31,367 nt of DNA, from the NCBI GenBank assembly GCA_016839245.1, contig JAEOUN010000038.1, forward strand, positions 1 to 31,367. Direction: 5' to 3'. Shown here piece by piece: positions 16,509 to 25,190 of this stretch (position 1 is the first letter of the stretch; each line of letters begins with the position of its first letter). The position numbers and the translations under genes are program-made. The notes under the pieces were generated by a model that saw nothing but the letters and a program-made list of their open reading frames with translations, ran no database searches and was not told where the DNA came from. Source of the stretch: Candidatus Thorarchaeota archaeon. Lineage in GTDB: Archaea; Asgardarchaeota; Thorarchaeia; Thorarchaeales; Thorarchaeaceae.

Positions 16509-17411
16509 CTAACCCCAATCACTAATACGCTCTATGCCGGATTCACCAAGCTCACAAACCAATTTCAATTCTGCAAGTATCCCGGACCACCCAATATCAT
16601 ATCCAATAACTGCATCAGGTTCATGGAAACTACCATGATGCAATGTCACAAGTGTATGCTCATTGACTTGTTCGAATCGTACATTAACCAAGGTTTCGGG
16701 CTCATCACCATGTACCCACGAAAACTCAAGTTCTCTATCGGGAATCATTTTTTTGAAAACCACAGGCCCTTTTCCTTCCGCCCACCAAGTATAGATACCA
16801 GCGTACTGACGATCGACTCTAGGATGTTCAGCACGGATAAAGTGCTTTAACTTATCAGGATTTGTCCAAACATCAAATGGCAACGAAGGAGGAGTTTTGC
16901 ATACAACACTAAGACGTACATCGACGGGATCATAACGTGTAATGCGAAGAGGATGGTAGTTTGAATAATCAAATCGAAGGGCAGGACTACCAAGTTCCAC
17001 TGCGGATTTAAAATTGGCTAGTAGAAGATTCCAATGTTCTGGAAGATGGTAATTTCTAGCAGATACAGGAACTGCACCATGATTGATTTGAATCATTGTT
17101 CCAGGACCAATAGGATTGAATCTAATCACAAGAAGCGTATCGACACCCATGATACGCCAGCTAAGAAGCAGTACTTTCTTTTCTTTAATCTCTTTAATTT
17201 CCCAATAATTGGCAATCTCAGGTGTTGTTGGTGCATGAGGACCAAGAAATCGAATTGATCCACCTACACGTATATCTGCGCTAATTTCATCCCCCAACCA
17301 AAGCAACATCATTATGGGATCAAGAAAATCATTCCAGACCTCATCCAGTGGTTTTGAAACTCGAATTCTTAGATGAATAACTGGAAGAACTTCTTCCTTA
17401 GGTTCTGCCAT
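16509..17411 (-). CDS. Tandem SRPBCC/AHSA1-like domain protein
   Basis: Two SRPBCC (START-like, AHSA1-type) domains of about 140 residues lie in a row. The first contains V-S-K-P-L-D-E-V-W-N-D-F-L-D-P, G-G-S-I-R-F-L-G and T-M-I-Q-I-N-H-G. The second contains L-P-F-D-V-W-T-N-P-D-K-L-K-H-F, W-W-A-E-G-K-G and T-L-V-T-L-H-H-G-S-F. Both halves keep the 'V-W-x-x-x-x-D/N-P' opening and a final 'W-x-x-x-L-x-x-x-K/L' helix, showing ancestral duplication. Such folds bind hydrophobic ligands or act as Hsp90 co-chaperone-like modules; no specific ligand is indicated. It is cytoplasmic, with no signal. The ATG has GAGGAGG at ideal spacing. The 228-base AT-rich region between it and the divergent receiver gene holds promoters only. 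Confidence 0.75.
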   Translation of the reverse strand: MAEPKEEVLPVIHLRIRVSKPLDEVWNDFLDPIMMLLWLGDEISADIRVGGSIRFLGPHAPTTPEIANYWEIKEIKEKKVLLLSWRIMGVDTLLVIRFNPIGPGTMIQINHGAVPVSARNYHLPEHWNLLLANFKSAVELGSPALRFDYSNYHPLRITRYDPVDVRLSVVCKTPPSLPFDVWTNPDKLKHFIRAEHPRVDRQYAGIYTWWAEGKGPVVFKKMIPDRELEFSWVHGDEPETLVNVRFEQVNEHTLVTLHHGSFHEPDAVIGYDIGWSGILAELKLVCELGESGIERISDWG

Positions 17412-17639
17412 TCAATCCTCCTCGTAGTTCATCATTATGTTTATTCCCTTATCTTTCTGATGGTGCTGGATTATTTTAAAATAATGGAGAAAAAAGAATT
17501 TAATTTAAAGTCACAAATAATTTTCCGGTTTATTGAAAACTTTTCAAGGCATCAACATAGAAATATAGCAAGTATAATATTCAAGTTAGTTTAAAAGAAG
17601 AGTAGTTTATTATTTGATTTAATATGAGGTGGAGAGGTA

Positions 17640-18650
17640 TTGAAGATTAGAGTGTTGGTGGTTGATGATGATGAAGATCTCCTCTTCTTGGCGGAGAAAT
17701 TCTTGAAGGAAGAAGATAGTAGGTTTGAACTTGTGTCGGTTAATACAGATCAGGAAGCATTACAAATTCTCGAGGAAGAAGAATTTGATGCAATTGTCTG
17801 TGATCACTATCTCGGACCGCACAGCATGACTGGACTTGATCTATTGGAATGGATCAGGGAAACCCATCCTCATATTCCATTCATTATTTTCACTGGACGA
17901 AGTCAGGAAGCCGTAGCAATTAGAGCTTTAAATCTTGGAGCAGATTTTTACCTGAAGAAAGGTTCACAGGACATTAAGGATCTTTTTTCACAAATTGCTC
18001 ATCGTATTAAAACTGAAGTTGAATCTAGAAGAACTGAAGAAGCTCTTGAACTCGCTTACAATGAACTCGAAGTAAGAGTAAAAGAACGAACAGCAGAACT
18101 TGAAGAGATTAATAGACAGCTTTTACATGAAATTAATGAACGACAGAAAGTCGAGGATGCGCTTCGCCTTCAAAGAGACCTAGGAAATTTTCTCTGTAAG
18201 ACAAGAGATCTTCCTGATGCACTAGATCACATACTCGAAACAATGGTGAATTTAGAGGGAATCGATTGTGGTGGAATATACCTTGCTGATGTGTCCAAAA
18301 ATGATTATAATTTATCATCAAGCAGCGGTATTTCTACTCAATTTCTCAACATTTACTCTGGCGGCAAGGGGCCTAAATCGATTTTAGATCCAATATACTT
18401 GGATGCCGCAGAGATAAAAGAGGCAAAGAATATTGGTAATGAATTAAAAGATATCATAGCTATAGCAATTGTTCCAGTAGTCTTAGATAACACACCTAGA
18501 ATTTTACTTGCCCTTGGTTCTCGATCACTTGAAGAGATACCAACAAGGGATAAACACACTCTTGAGGCAATAGCGATACAAATTGGAGCATATTTAACAC
18601 GGATAGATGCTGAGATAGCAGTGTCTCTCCAAGAAGAAAACAGACAATAA
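17640..18650 (+). CDS. Response-regulator receiver protein with coiled coil and GAF domain
   Basis: Residues 1-120 form a receiver domain with the acidic pocket D9/D10/D11, phosphoacceptor D55 (V-C-D-H-Y-L-G), T85 in I-F-T-G-R and K106/K107. A coiled coil (about 125-175, with V-K-E-R-T-A-E-L-E-E-I) links it to a GAF-like domain (about 185-325) containing G-I-D-C-G-G-I-Y-L. No DNA-binding, kinase or other output domain follows, so the GAF domain is either the output or a second input. The start is TTG with GGAGAGG just upstream. It is first of three plus-strand genes with the GbsR-like regulator and the triple-PAS kinase, the latter lacking its own receiver and so a natural phosphodonor candidate. 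Confidence 0.85.
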   Translation: MKIRVLVVDDDEDLLFLAEKFLKEEDSRFELVSVNTDQEALQILEEEEFDAIVCDHYLGPHSMTGLDLLEWIRETHPHIPFIIFTGRSQEAVAIRALNLGADFYLKKGSQDIKDLFSQIAHRIKTEVESRRTEEALELAYNELEVRVKERTAELEEINRQLLHEINERQKVEDALRLQRDLGNFLCKTRDLPDALDHILETMVNLEGIDCGGIYLADVSKNDYNLSSSSGISTQFLNIYSGGKGPKSILDPIYLDAAEIKEAKNIGNELKDIIAIAIVPVVLDNTPRILLALGSRSLEEIPTRDKHTLEAIAIQIGAYLTRIDAEIAVSLQEENRQ

Positions 18651-18734
18651 TCATATAAACTTAAGAAGAATTAGAAAAATGGGAACAAGACAATAGTACG
18701 CCAATATAATATACGTAATGAAGAGGTTGCTTGA

Positions 18735-19235
18735 ATGCAAGAAACTAATGGACTAATTAAGGGACCAATACTAAGATTATTTGAGAGAATATCAAAATGG
18801 ATTGGTCTATCACCTAATGCAGGACCTGTCTTGGCCGCGTTGTTCATCGAGCATTACAATTCTGGAGAACGAATGAGTTCAGATGAAATCTGTAACATGA
18901 CAGGATATTCAAGAGCTAATGCAGGATTGATAATTTCTCAACTAGAAGCACTTGGCGTTATTGATGGTCAAAGAGATTATGACCAAACTGGCAGAGGTCG
19001 TAAAAGAGTGCTATATACAATTAATGGAACATTCTCAAATATTTTTGACTTGGGGATTATCAGTATCCAAGATCGTCTGGATGCAATGTTAAAGGATCTA
19101 AATGCAATCGATAACATTGATTCATTTCCGAAAGGATCTGTTGCACGATTATTAAAAGAAATTCGAAAAGCTATAAGCAATTGGAAAGAAGAATTAGCAA
19201 CTCCTGACACTCAAGAGGTTTCGCTCAAAAAATAG
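18735..19235 (+). CDS. GbsR/MarR-like winged-helix transcriptional regulator
   Basis: The 166-residue protein fits the GbsR type. An N-terminal helix (L-R-L-F-E-R-I-S-K-W-I-G-L-S-P) resembles the GbsR opening. A winged helix follows at about 30-100: L-A-A-L-F-I-E-H, S-S-D-E-I-C-N-M-T-G-Y-S-R-A-N-A-G-L-I-I as helix-turn-helix, and the wing D-Q-T-G-R-G-R-K-R-V-L-Y. A C-terminal helical dimerisation region ends it. Known GbsR proteins control compatible-solute genes; here the target is unknown. The ATG has GAGGTTG upstream and a TATA-like AATATAATATAC about 25-35 bases before. It sits between the receiver and kinase genes with 84 and 140 base gaps, and a TATA-like box before the kinase suggests separate promoters. 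Confidence 0.75.
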   Translation: MQETNGLIKGPILRLFERISKWIGLSPNAGPVLAALFIEHYNSGERMSSDEICNMTGYSRANAGLIISQLEALGVIDGQRDYDQTGRGRKRVLYTINGTFSNIFDLGIISIQDRLDAMLKDLNAIDNIDSFPKGSVARLLKEIRKAISNWKEELATPDTQEVSLKK

Positions 19236-19375
19236 AATCAATTTGGATTACCTGCAATTATGCACGATTGATGAAGAGCGATCCTAATTCAAACAAAGAT
19301 TGATTACAGCGCATTAATCTAGAATAAGCATTTATTCAGATGATTTTCTACTAGCTTAAAAACGAGGCTTAAGTA

Positions 19376-21193
19376 ATGTTGCCAGATTCTCAAAATGATA
19401 AAGCAATGGACATTGCCTCATTAGAAGAATTGCTTAAGCATAGGATTCTAATCGAATCTCTTAATGAGGGATTCGGTGTAGTTGATGAAAATAACACATT
19501 TACCTATGTGAATCAAAGATTTGGAGAACTGCTTGGCTATTTGCCACAGGAGATGATTGGTCAACCCATTAGAAGTTTTCTGGATGAGAAGAATCGGAAG
19601 ATACAACTTGAGCAATTTCAAAAAAGAATTCAACAACATTCTTCAAAGTATGAACTTGATTGGACATCAAAGTCTGGGCGTATAATCTCGACATTGATTT
19701 CGGGTGTGCCAATCCTAAGTACTGATGGAAAACATAGGGGATCTTTTGCGGTCATAACGGATCTGACAAATTACAAGGCAGCAGAGAAAAAATATCGAAT
19801 GCTTGCAGAGCAATCGTTACAAGGTCTTACAGTAATTCAAAATGAAAAGTATGCGTATGTTAATCCCGCATTTGGAGAAATTGTCGGCTATTCAGTCGAT
19901 GAAATTTTAGCAATGGCACCTAAACAGGCATGGAACCTAATTTATCCTGAGGATAAGAAATACCTTCTAGATATTGCAGATTTGAGAATGGCAGGTAAAC
20001 CAATTCCTATGCCTTACGAATATCGATTCATTCGTCGCGATGGAACTATCCGCTGGGTGCAAGCATTCTCTGGTTCAATCGAATATGAAGGCGAACATGC
20101 AGTTCAAGTGCTCATTATTGATATAACTGAAGTAAAAGAATTCGAAGAAAATCTAAGGAAATCCGAAGCAAAATATCGAAGTCTGGCTGAACAATCTCCT
20201 CAAGGAATTATCATTCTTACTGATGAAAAATGCGTTTATTATAATCCAGCATTTCAGAAGATTGTTGGGTATCCTGATATAGAATTGTCGCAAATGTCTG
20301 CAGATGATATCTGGAACTTAATTCATCCTGACGATAGAGATGAACTAACAATAAGAATGCGCGATAAAACAGCAGGGAGATCAATTGCTCCAAGACACGA
20401 ATATCGATTCATTAGGAAAAATGGCGATATCCGTTGGGTTGAAAGTTTTTCAAGTAATATACAATATGAAAATGAAAAAGCTATTCAAACAGTTATTGTG
20501 GATATAACTGATAGACGTGAGTCTGAGAGACAATTGCAATCAACGAAAGATCGAGCATTACTCTATCTCGATCTAATGGGTCACGATTTAACACAGCAGC
20601 TTCAAGTCATCCTAAATAGCGCAGCGCTTATGAGGACTGCAATTGATGAATCGCGTCAGGATATGTTCTATGGCGTGATTAAGGATGCTGTAAAAAGATG
20701 TTCTCGAATTATCGAAGAGGCAAAATCAACTGAACAATTATTGTCTGGAGAGCTCTTAGAGCGTTCTCTTACCAAAGCACTTAGAACATGTATTACTGCG
20801 ATGTCAACATCTCCCAATGTTACATTTGAAGTAAGTATTACCGATGAGCCAACACCTGTAATGGCTGATGAATATCTTGAACTTCTAATTTCAAATATAC
20901 TCATGAATTCCGTTGAACACAATCCAAAGGAACATTGTCGAGTGTGGATCGATTTAAGATTATCTACATCGGAATACATCCTTTCAATAAGTGATGATGG
21001 TCCAGGAATTCAAGACGCAACAAAGGCAGGTATCTTTAATATGTCAAGAAGGTTTGGGGGATTAGGTCTTCATACCTCAAATCATTTGGTAGAAAAATAT
21101 AGCGGCAGAATTGAATTGCTTGATCGAGTTCTAGGAGACTATACGCAGGGACTCAAGGTTGTGATATACCTACCAAGATTAATGAAACACTAA
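19376..21193 (+). CDS. Triple-PAS soluble histidine kinase
   Basis: There is no membrane segment. PAS domains lie at about residues 20-135, 139-255 and 264-382. The second and third are closely similar (K-Y-R-x-L-A-E-Q-S, N-P-A-F-x-x-I-V-G-Y, E-Y-R-F-I-R-x-x-G-x-I-R-W-V) and come from a fairly recent duplication. The dimerisation/phosphoacceptor helix carries H403 in M-G-H-D-L-T-Q, where relatives have S-H-D-x-N-N. The ATPase domain has the N-box I-L-M-N-S-V-E-H-N, D-D-G-P-G-I and G-G-L-G-L-H, which look usable. The kinase probably senses a cytoplasmic ligand or redox state through PAS and phosphorylates the receiver encoded at 17640. A TATA-like box (GCTTAAAAAC) lies about 20 bases before the ATG. 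The 223-base gap after it shows nothing. Confidence 0.85.
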   Translation: MLPDSQNDKAMDIASLEELLKHRILIESLNEGFGVVDENNTFTYVNQRFGELLGYLPQEMIGQPIRSFLDEKNRKIQLEQFQKRIQQHSSKYELDWTSKSGRIISTLISGVPILSTDGKHRGSFAVITDLTNYKAAEKKYRMLAEQSLQGLTVIQNEKYAYVNPAFGEIVGYSVDEILAMAPKQAWNLIYPEDKKYLLDIADLRMAGKPIPMPYEYRFIRRDGTIRWVQAFSGSIEYEGEHAVQVLIIDITEVKEFEENLRKSEAKYRSLAEQSPQGIIILTDEKCVYYNPAFQKIVGYPDIELSQMSADDIWNLIHPDDRDELTIRMRDKTAGRSIAPRHEYRFIRKNGDIRWVESFSSNIQYENEKAIQTVIVDITDRRESERQLQSTKDRALLYLDLMGHDLTQQLQVILNSAALMRTAIDESRQDMFYGVIKDAVKRCSRIIEEAKSTEQLLSGELLERSLTKALRTCITAMSTSPNVTFEVSITDEPTPVMADEYLELLISNILMNSVEHNPKEHCRVWIDLRLSTSEYILSISDDGPGIQDATKAGIFNMSRRFGGLGLHTSNHLVEKYSGRIELLDRVLGDYTQGLKVVIYLPRLMKH

Positions 21194-21416
21194 GTAATTT
21201 CAACATATTATGAAATCCAGAAAGTGGTATTCTGCTCAAAGATAACTTTCGAAATGCTGTATCTATAATTATCAAATATACTTCATAGAGGAAATCTTGA
21301 AACAATAGACTAGTCCTTTTTTCAATCCCAACACTCAAAATCTGAATGTCACTTTACATTGATACACCCTATCAGAATACAATTGATGCCGCATAACGTA
21401 GTCATTATTGAAATCT

Positions 21417-22310
21417 CTAAAGCTCTATTACTTCAAAATCATCATCACTTTTTGAACCAAAACCGATTTCAACAGCCCTCTTTATTTGAGGAATGTTCCA
21501 CACATCCAAATTTAATTTGTTTTTAGCATTGCAACACTGAATAGCTCTGACTCCCTCTACATCAATAGCAACCATATCACTGCTTGCAAGAATGATATTC
21601 GGAGATGAACATATTCCAGACGTAGGACCACCAGTAATGAAGCACGTCCGAGCATCCATCACAATTAAATCAGGATTGAAGTATGATGCAAGATCAGCAA
21701 TTTTTGATTCCAAGTTCCTAGCATGCATTCGAAGTCGCTCGCGATGTCTAAGCCAACCGACAAAGAGCTTCATACTGCCGGAATATCGAGCCAAGAAATG
21801 AGTCTTTAGACATGGTGCAAGTGCAGTCTTTCCTCGTTCTAGCAAAGGTTTACCAATTGATCCGCTTTTCATGTACTTGCCCTTAGGAAATTTCACTTTC
21901 ACCCAATTATGTTCATCCAAAAAAATGAGCTCTGCATTCAAATTATTAGCTACCTCGGTGAAACCAATGGTTTCGGCTACTTTTCGAGTAGATAATCTCA
22001 ATGTTGAACTATCGATTATTTTCAATTTAGAAGCACCAGCATCAAGAATTAATTCTCCAAGAGCTTCAATGAAATGCGGATCACTAGAAGCAGGATATGG
22101 ATCTGCTGTATTGAGATTTGGTTTTATAGTGACAGTGTCATCCTTTTGAACGACTTTTTCAAATCCACCAATGAGGTCAACAGCCTCTTTTATAGCAGTC
22201 CTTAAACTACTCCTTACTCGAACTTTACCTACAAGGAATTTTCCATCTCGGTAATAAGGTGTATTGATTGACATTGTATCTACTAAGATAGAAGCAATTT
22301 TGAAATACAT
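21417..22310 (-). CDS. DUF362 family protein
   Basis: The 297-residue protein matches DUF362 (PF04015). It has an early V-x-I-K-P-N-L-N segment, S-x-P-H-F-I-E-A-L-G-E-L-I-L-D-A-G-A, a central A-P-C-L-K-T-H-F motif (family 'x-P-K-x-K-T-H'), L-I-V-M-D-A-R, and I-I-L-A-S-S-D-M-V-A-I-D-V-E-G near the end. Many family members carry an attached ferredoxin domain; this one does not. The reaction is unknown. The open frame begins MYFKIASILVDTMS; the Met at residue 13 is an alternative start. A TATA-like TGATATTATGAT on the minus strand about 30 bases upstream supports the first. It is divergent from the zinc-ribbon gene with an 89-base gap. Confidence 0.8.
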   Translation of the reverse strand: MYFKIASILVDTMSINTPYYRDGKFLVGKVRVRSSLRTAIKEAVDLIGGFEKVVQKDDTVTIKPNLNTADPYPASSDPHFIEALGELILDAGASKLKIIDSSTLRLSTRKVAETIGFTEVANNLNAELIFLDEHNWVKVKFPKGKYMKSGSIGKPLLERGKTALAPCLKTHFLARYSGSMKLFVGWLRHRERLRMHARNLESKIADLASYFNPDLIVMDARTCFITGGPTSGICSSPNIILASSDMVAIDVEGVRAIQCCNAKNKLNLDVWNIPQIKRAVEIGFGSKSDDDFEVIEL

Positions 22311-22399
22311 TACTATCTGACTTTGGTTGAAATCAAATCATAATATCAATAAGGTTTGATATTCTCAAAGGGCTTGACTCGATGTAGACGTAGAGGAAT

Positions 22400-23119
22400 A
22401 TGCACATGAGTAAAGGAGAAGGAATATCATATGGAATTCTAATTCCAATAGTTGTACTCTTTATTGTAATGATCTCTATTAGCGAAAGATGGCTATTGAT
22501 ACCAATTGGAATTCTGTTGATTATATTCATTGCAGATGCATTTGAAAACAATGAAATCAGAAAGAAACGAAACGAGATAGATTATTGGAAAGCTCCGGAA
22601 TCACGAACATATTCATCTGGTTCAATACCAGATAGCAGAAGTATAGATAGAAAGCCAATCTATGATCAAAAGAAGCAGAAAGAACAGGGTGTAACTTGTG
22701 GAACTCTCATACCTATTCTTATTATTGGATGGTTGTTTATTGTATCATCGTCATGGGTTTTCCTCATCCCTCTTGTCTGTCTTATTGCATCACTGATTGA
22801 CAATTTAACAAAGAGTGAAAGAGGAAGTACTAGAATCCGTGAAGAAATGAGAGATGCGAATGTGAAAACAGTTTCGGATATATCTGATAAAACAGGATTG
22901 ACTGAAGAAAGAGTTCGAGAACACATCGTTACTGAAAAACGTAGTGGTTCATCAGATGTCTGGTTTGATCCATCATCTGGAGAAATGACTCATAGCCCAA
23001 TAAGAGTCGTTGAGCCAATAGCCAAGACTTCTATTGGTTGTCCATATTGTGGTTTTGCTTTAAAATCCGAAGATAGATTTTGCCCTTTCTGCGGAGCACC
23101 AATCAAAGCCAGTTGGTAG
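22400..23119 (+). CDS. Membrane protein with duplicated helical hairpin and C-terminal zinc ribbon
   Basis: The 239-residue product contains two similar hydrophobic hairpins. The first (about residues 9-50) begins G-E-G-I-S-Y-G-I-L-I-P-I and the second (about 95-137) begins E-Q-G-V-T-C-G-T-L-I-P-I; both have a W followed by L-I-P in the middle. A cytoplasmic helical part follows with T-V-S-D-I-S-D-K-T-G-L-T-E-E-R-V-R-E-H, which resembles a helix-turn-helix. The end is a zinc ribbon (C-P-Y-C-G...C-P-F-C-G-A-P). The order hairpin, hairpin, HTH-like, ribbon suggests a membrane-linked DNA- or protein-binding factor, but no family is recognised. GAGG lies upstream; the ATG two codons further in (22406) has better spacing. 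It converges closely on the methyltransferase gene. Confidence 0.6.
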   Translation: MHMSKGEGISYGILIPIVVLFIVMISISERWLLIPIGILLIIFIADAFENNEIRKKRNEIDYWKAPESRTYSSGSIPDSRSIDRKPIYDQKKQKEQGVTCGTLIPILIIGWLFIVSSSWVFLIPLVCLIASLIDNLTKSERGSTRIREEMRDANVKTVSDISDKTGLTEERVREHIVTEKRSGSSDVWFDPSSGEMTHSPIRVVEPIAKTSIGCPYCGFALKSEDRFCPFCGAPIKASW

Positions 23120-23124
23120 GAAGC

Positions 23125-23727
23125 CTACTTCTTACCACTCTTGGGTACTAGAAATCCTACACGGTCACGGTACTCTAAATACGGTTCTCCATATCTTATC
23201 TCCAAATCCTTTTCTTCAGCCAAGCACATGATATAGAAAATTGGTATCCATACAATTGAGTATAATATTAAAAATGGAGAGTCAAGCCAAAAGGCAATTG
23301 GGAACCAAAGGAGTGATTCGCCTATTGCTTGGGGATGACGTATCTTCTCATAAATTCCTGTATAGAGAGTATGTTCTTTTTTAGGTTCAAGTGTTTCCTC
23401 TCCAGCATCTCTAACTCCTATGTACATGATATATAGACCAGGAACAAAAATCGCTATTCCAAAAAGAATTGAAATCCACCAGTCCCATGGAAAGTGCAGT
23501 GACAAACCTAAGGGCAGAGGATAGAAGTAGTAGACAATGTAGTTGATTATTGTAACCATCTCAAAAACTGATGCAATAATTCTATAGATCTTGCATTTAG
23601 AATATGCAATATCTCCAATGCTCATCTCAAGTTGCGCAGGACTTACACTCTTTATGTAAAAGAGAAGAAAGAGAATTGATGATAATATTAAAACAATGAA
23701 ATTTATCCATTCGATCATTATGACCAT
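23125..23727 (-). CDS. Isoprenylcysteine methyltransferase/PEMT-like membrane protein
   Basis: This 200-residue protein has five or so hydrophobic helices. The C-terminal signature is that of the ICMT/PEMT/NnrU-like methyltransferases: L-Y-T-G-I-Y-E-K-I-R-H-P-Q-A-I-G-E at about 125-140, where R-H-P binds SAM. The distal A-E-E-K-D-L-E-I-R-Y-G-E-P-Y-L-E-Y follows, then a final V-P-K. A SAM-dependent methyl transfer to a lipid or prenylated substrate is expected; the actual substrate in archaea is unknown. A TATA-like TTATATCTAT (23741-23750) is only about 19 bases before the first ATG, so transcription may begin at or beyond it. The Met at residue 4 (MIEWINF) is a possible true start. Confidence 0.75.
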   Translation of the reverse strand: MVIMIEWINFIVLILSSILFLLFYIKSVSPAQLEMSIGDIAYSKCKIYRIIASVFEMVTIINYIVYYFYPLPLGLSLHFPWDWWISILFGIAIFVPGLYIMYIGVRDAGEETLEPKKEHTLYTGIYEKIRHPQAIGESLLWFPIAFWLDSPFLILYSIVWIPIFYIMCLAEEKDLEIRYGEPYLEYRDRVGFLVPKSGKK

Positions 23728-23828
23728 CGTCTGAGAATCAATAGATATAATGGATATTGACTACTCAAAAAGCTTCTTGGTAGTTGTAGCACTAAACCGC
23801 AAGGAAATATTATTTTAATTATAGTTAA

Positions 23829-24145
23829 TATCATGATTCAAGAACCAGACAAGAAATCGTGAAAGTTGCAGAACGTGTTGTTCCAAGTGTTGTTCGTGCT
23901 TCAACAACAATATTGGCACGAACACAACTTTCAAGGATCATACCTGTGCAAGGACAAGGTTCTGGTGTCATTCTGTTCGACAGATGTCATTGTACCAATA
24001 AATGAGATTGATATCAAGACTATGGAAGATTTGAGGAAACACGTTATGAATTCCAAAATTGGAGAAAAACTCAGAATTAAATTCCATAGAGCGAGGGAAA
24101 TCTTTGAAACCTATGTTGAGCTAACCTCAGTGCCTTGGGAAATTA
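23829..24145 (+). pseudogene. HtrA/DegP-type serine protease remnant with deleted catalytic core
   Basis: Two adjacent pieces in different frames belong to one protein family. From about 23829 to 23982 one frame reads VKVAERVVPSVVRASTT, then V-Q-G-Q-G-S-G-V-I-L-F-D. That is the start of an HtrA protease domain, where G-x-G-S-G-V-I-F precedes the catalytic His region. At 23983 the frame shifts, and the sequence reads D-V-I-V-P-I-N-E-I-D-I-K-T-M-E-D-L-R, then G-E-K-L-R-I-K-F-H, the body of an HtrA PDZ domain, up to V-P-W-E near 24145. Everything between, normally about 190 residues with the His, Asp and Ser, is absent. It cannot make active protease. The PDZ end reaches the 3' end of the convergent EamA gene. 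Confidence 0.75.
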
Positions 24146-25066
24146 TTATCCCATCACTACTAAAACAATCCCAATCAATGTAAGAACAATGCCCAATGAA
24201 ACGAGATGGGTTAGTTTCTCCTTCAAGATGAGAATAGAAACAGGTATAGCAAATAATGGAGCAGTAGAAGACAGAATAGACATAATCGCAGCACCAACCA
24301 TTGCAACTGCTGCGACATAGAGTAGCGACCCTATAGCCATGCCAAAGAAACCCGCAATAATGACTCTAATAGTTGCCTTCCTTGTAGGTGTTTTCATACC
24401 ATTGAAACTTGCTACTGCAACCATTGGAACAAAAGCAATGGACCCACATAAAATCCTGATAAAATTGCCACTGATCGGATCAACACCAACAATCCCGACC
24501 TGAAGGAGCACAGTCCCTGCAGCATATAGTATTGCTGTTGTAAAAGCCCCTGCAACCCCCCAGAAGTCAATCCTCTTCTTGAGAGTCTTAGTATTATCAA
24601 AATCAATGAACTCAGAGGAGGTACTTTGCTCATTTGATATTATAATAACACCAATCACTGCAACAACTGCACCGACAAGTCTTGAAAGAACTGGAGGCTC
24701 ATTGAGAAGGAAGATTGTGAGAATGTAGGTGATAATTGGGAAAGACATGGATATTGGGTAAGCATGCGATACACCAATTCGTTCCTGACTCCAGAGATAG
24801 ATTGTATCGCCCATAACTGCTCCCAAAATGACCGAAATACAAAGAATCATGATTGCGCCAATTGGAAGAAAAATTGATTGTATGCCAGGAAATAGAAATA
24901 ACATGAGAGCCATGAATGGCAAAGCAACCCACATCTTAATGGAACTAATCCCTAATGGTCGGATCCCATCTGATTGCGATCTGTATACAACAACAGAGAA
25001 ACCATATAGGGCTGCACCTAGGAGACCTATCAGACTTCCAATCAAGATTTCAGGATTTGCTTGCAT
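24146..25066 (-). CDS. EamA/DMT-superfamily transporter
   Basis: The 306-residue protein has ten hydrophobic helices in two repeated EamA halves. The first ends with F-L-L-N-E-P-P-V-L-S-R-L-V-G-A-V and the second with L-I-L-K-E-K-L-T-H-L-V-S-L-G, the 'E-x-(h)-x(5-7)-G' closing signature seen twice in this superfamily. It exports or imports small metabolites; the substrate cannot be told. The ATG at 25066 has no strong ribosome site; a TATA-like TTTATATC on the minus strand lies about 60 bases upstream. The gene stands between two decayed genes: the HtrA remnant abuts its 3' end, and the anchored-protein remnant with its terminator lies upstream. Confidence 0.85.
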   Translation of the reverse strand: MQANPEILIGSLIGLLGAALYGFSVVVYRSQSDGIRPLGISSIKMWVALPFMALMLFLFPGIQSIFLPIGAIMILCISVILGAVMGDTIYLWSQERIGVSHAYPISMSFPIITYILTIFLLNEPPVLSRLVGAVVAVIGVIIISNEQSTSSEFIDFDNTKTLKKRIDFWGVAGAFTTAILYAAGTVLLQVGIVGVDPISGNFIRILCGSIAFVPMVAVASFNGMKTPTRKATIRVIIAGFFGMAIGSLLYVAAVAMVGAAIMSILSSTAPLFAIPVSILILKEKLTHLVSLGIVLTLIGIVLVVMG

Positions 25067-25158
25067 ATCGTTCGGAGAAATCTTCGCGTCCTATGATAGT
25101 ATCGGTAGAACAATACGCTGTATGTCTAGATATAAAGTAAGGAGAGCAAGAGTGAAAA

Positions 25159-25184
25159 AAGAGAGGTTGAAGTTCGCCTCTCTT
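25159..25184 (-). terminator. Hairpin/T-run terminator behind the decayed anchored-protein gene
   Basis: An eight-pair stem (AAGAGAGG with CCTCTCTT on the plus strand) encloses a ten-base loop. On the minus strand it is followed directly by CTTTTTTC. It begins seven bases after the stop codon of the remnant at 25191, so it was that gene's terminator. It also insulates the EamA gene. Confidence 0.65.
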
Positions 25185-25190
25185 GATTCA

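Noticed and set aside
21153..21338. 61-codon minus-strand frame overlapping the end of the triple-PAS kinase
   Set aside because: It overlaps conserved kinase codons and lacks a promoter or domain character.
23866..24183. Intact 105-residue gene in the HtrA/PDZ region
   Set aside because: Only the second half of this frame reads as PDZ; the first half is out of frame with a clear HtrA start, so this is a remnant and not a gene.
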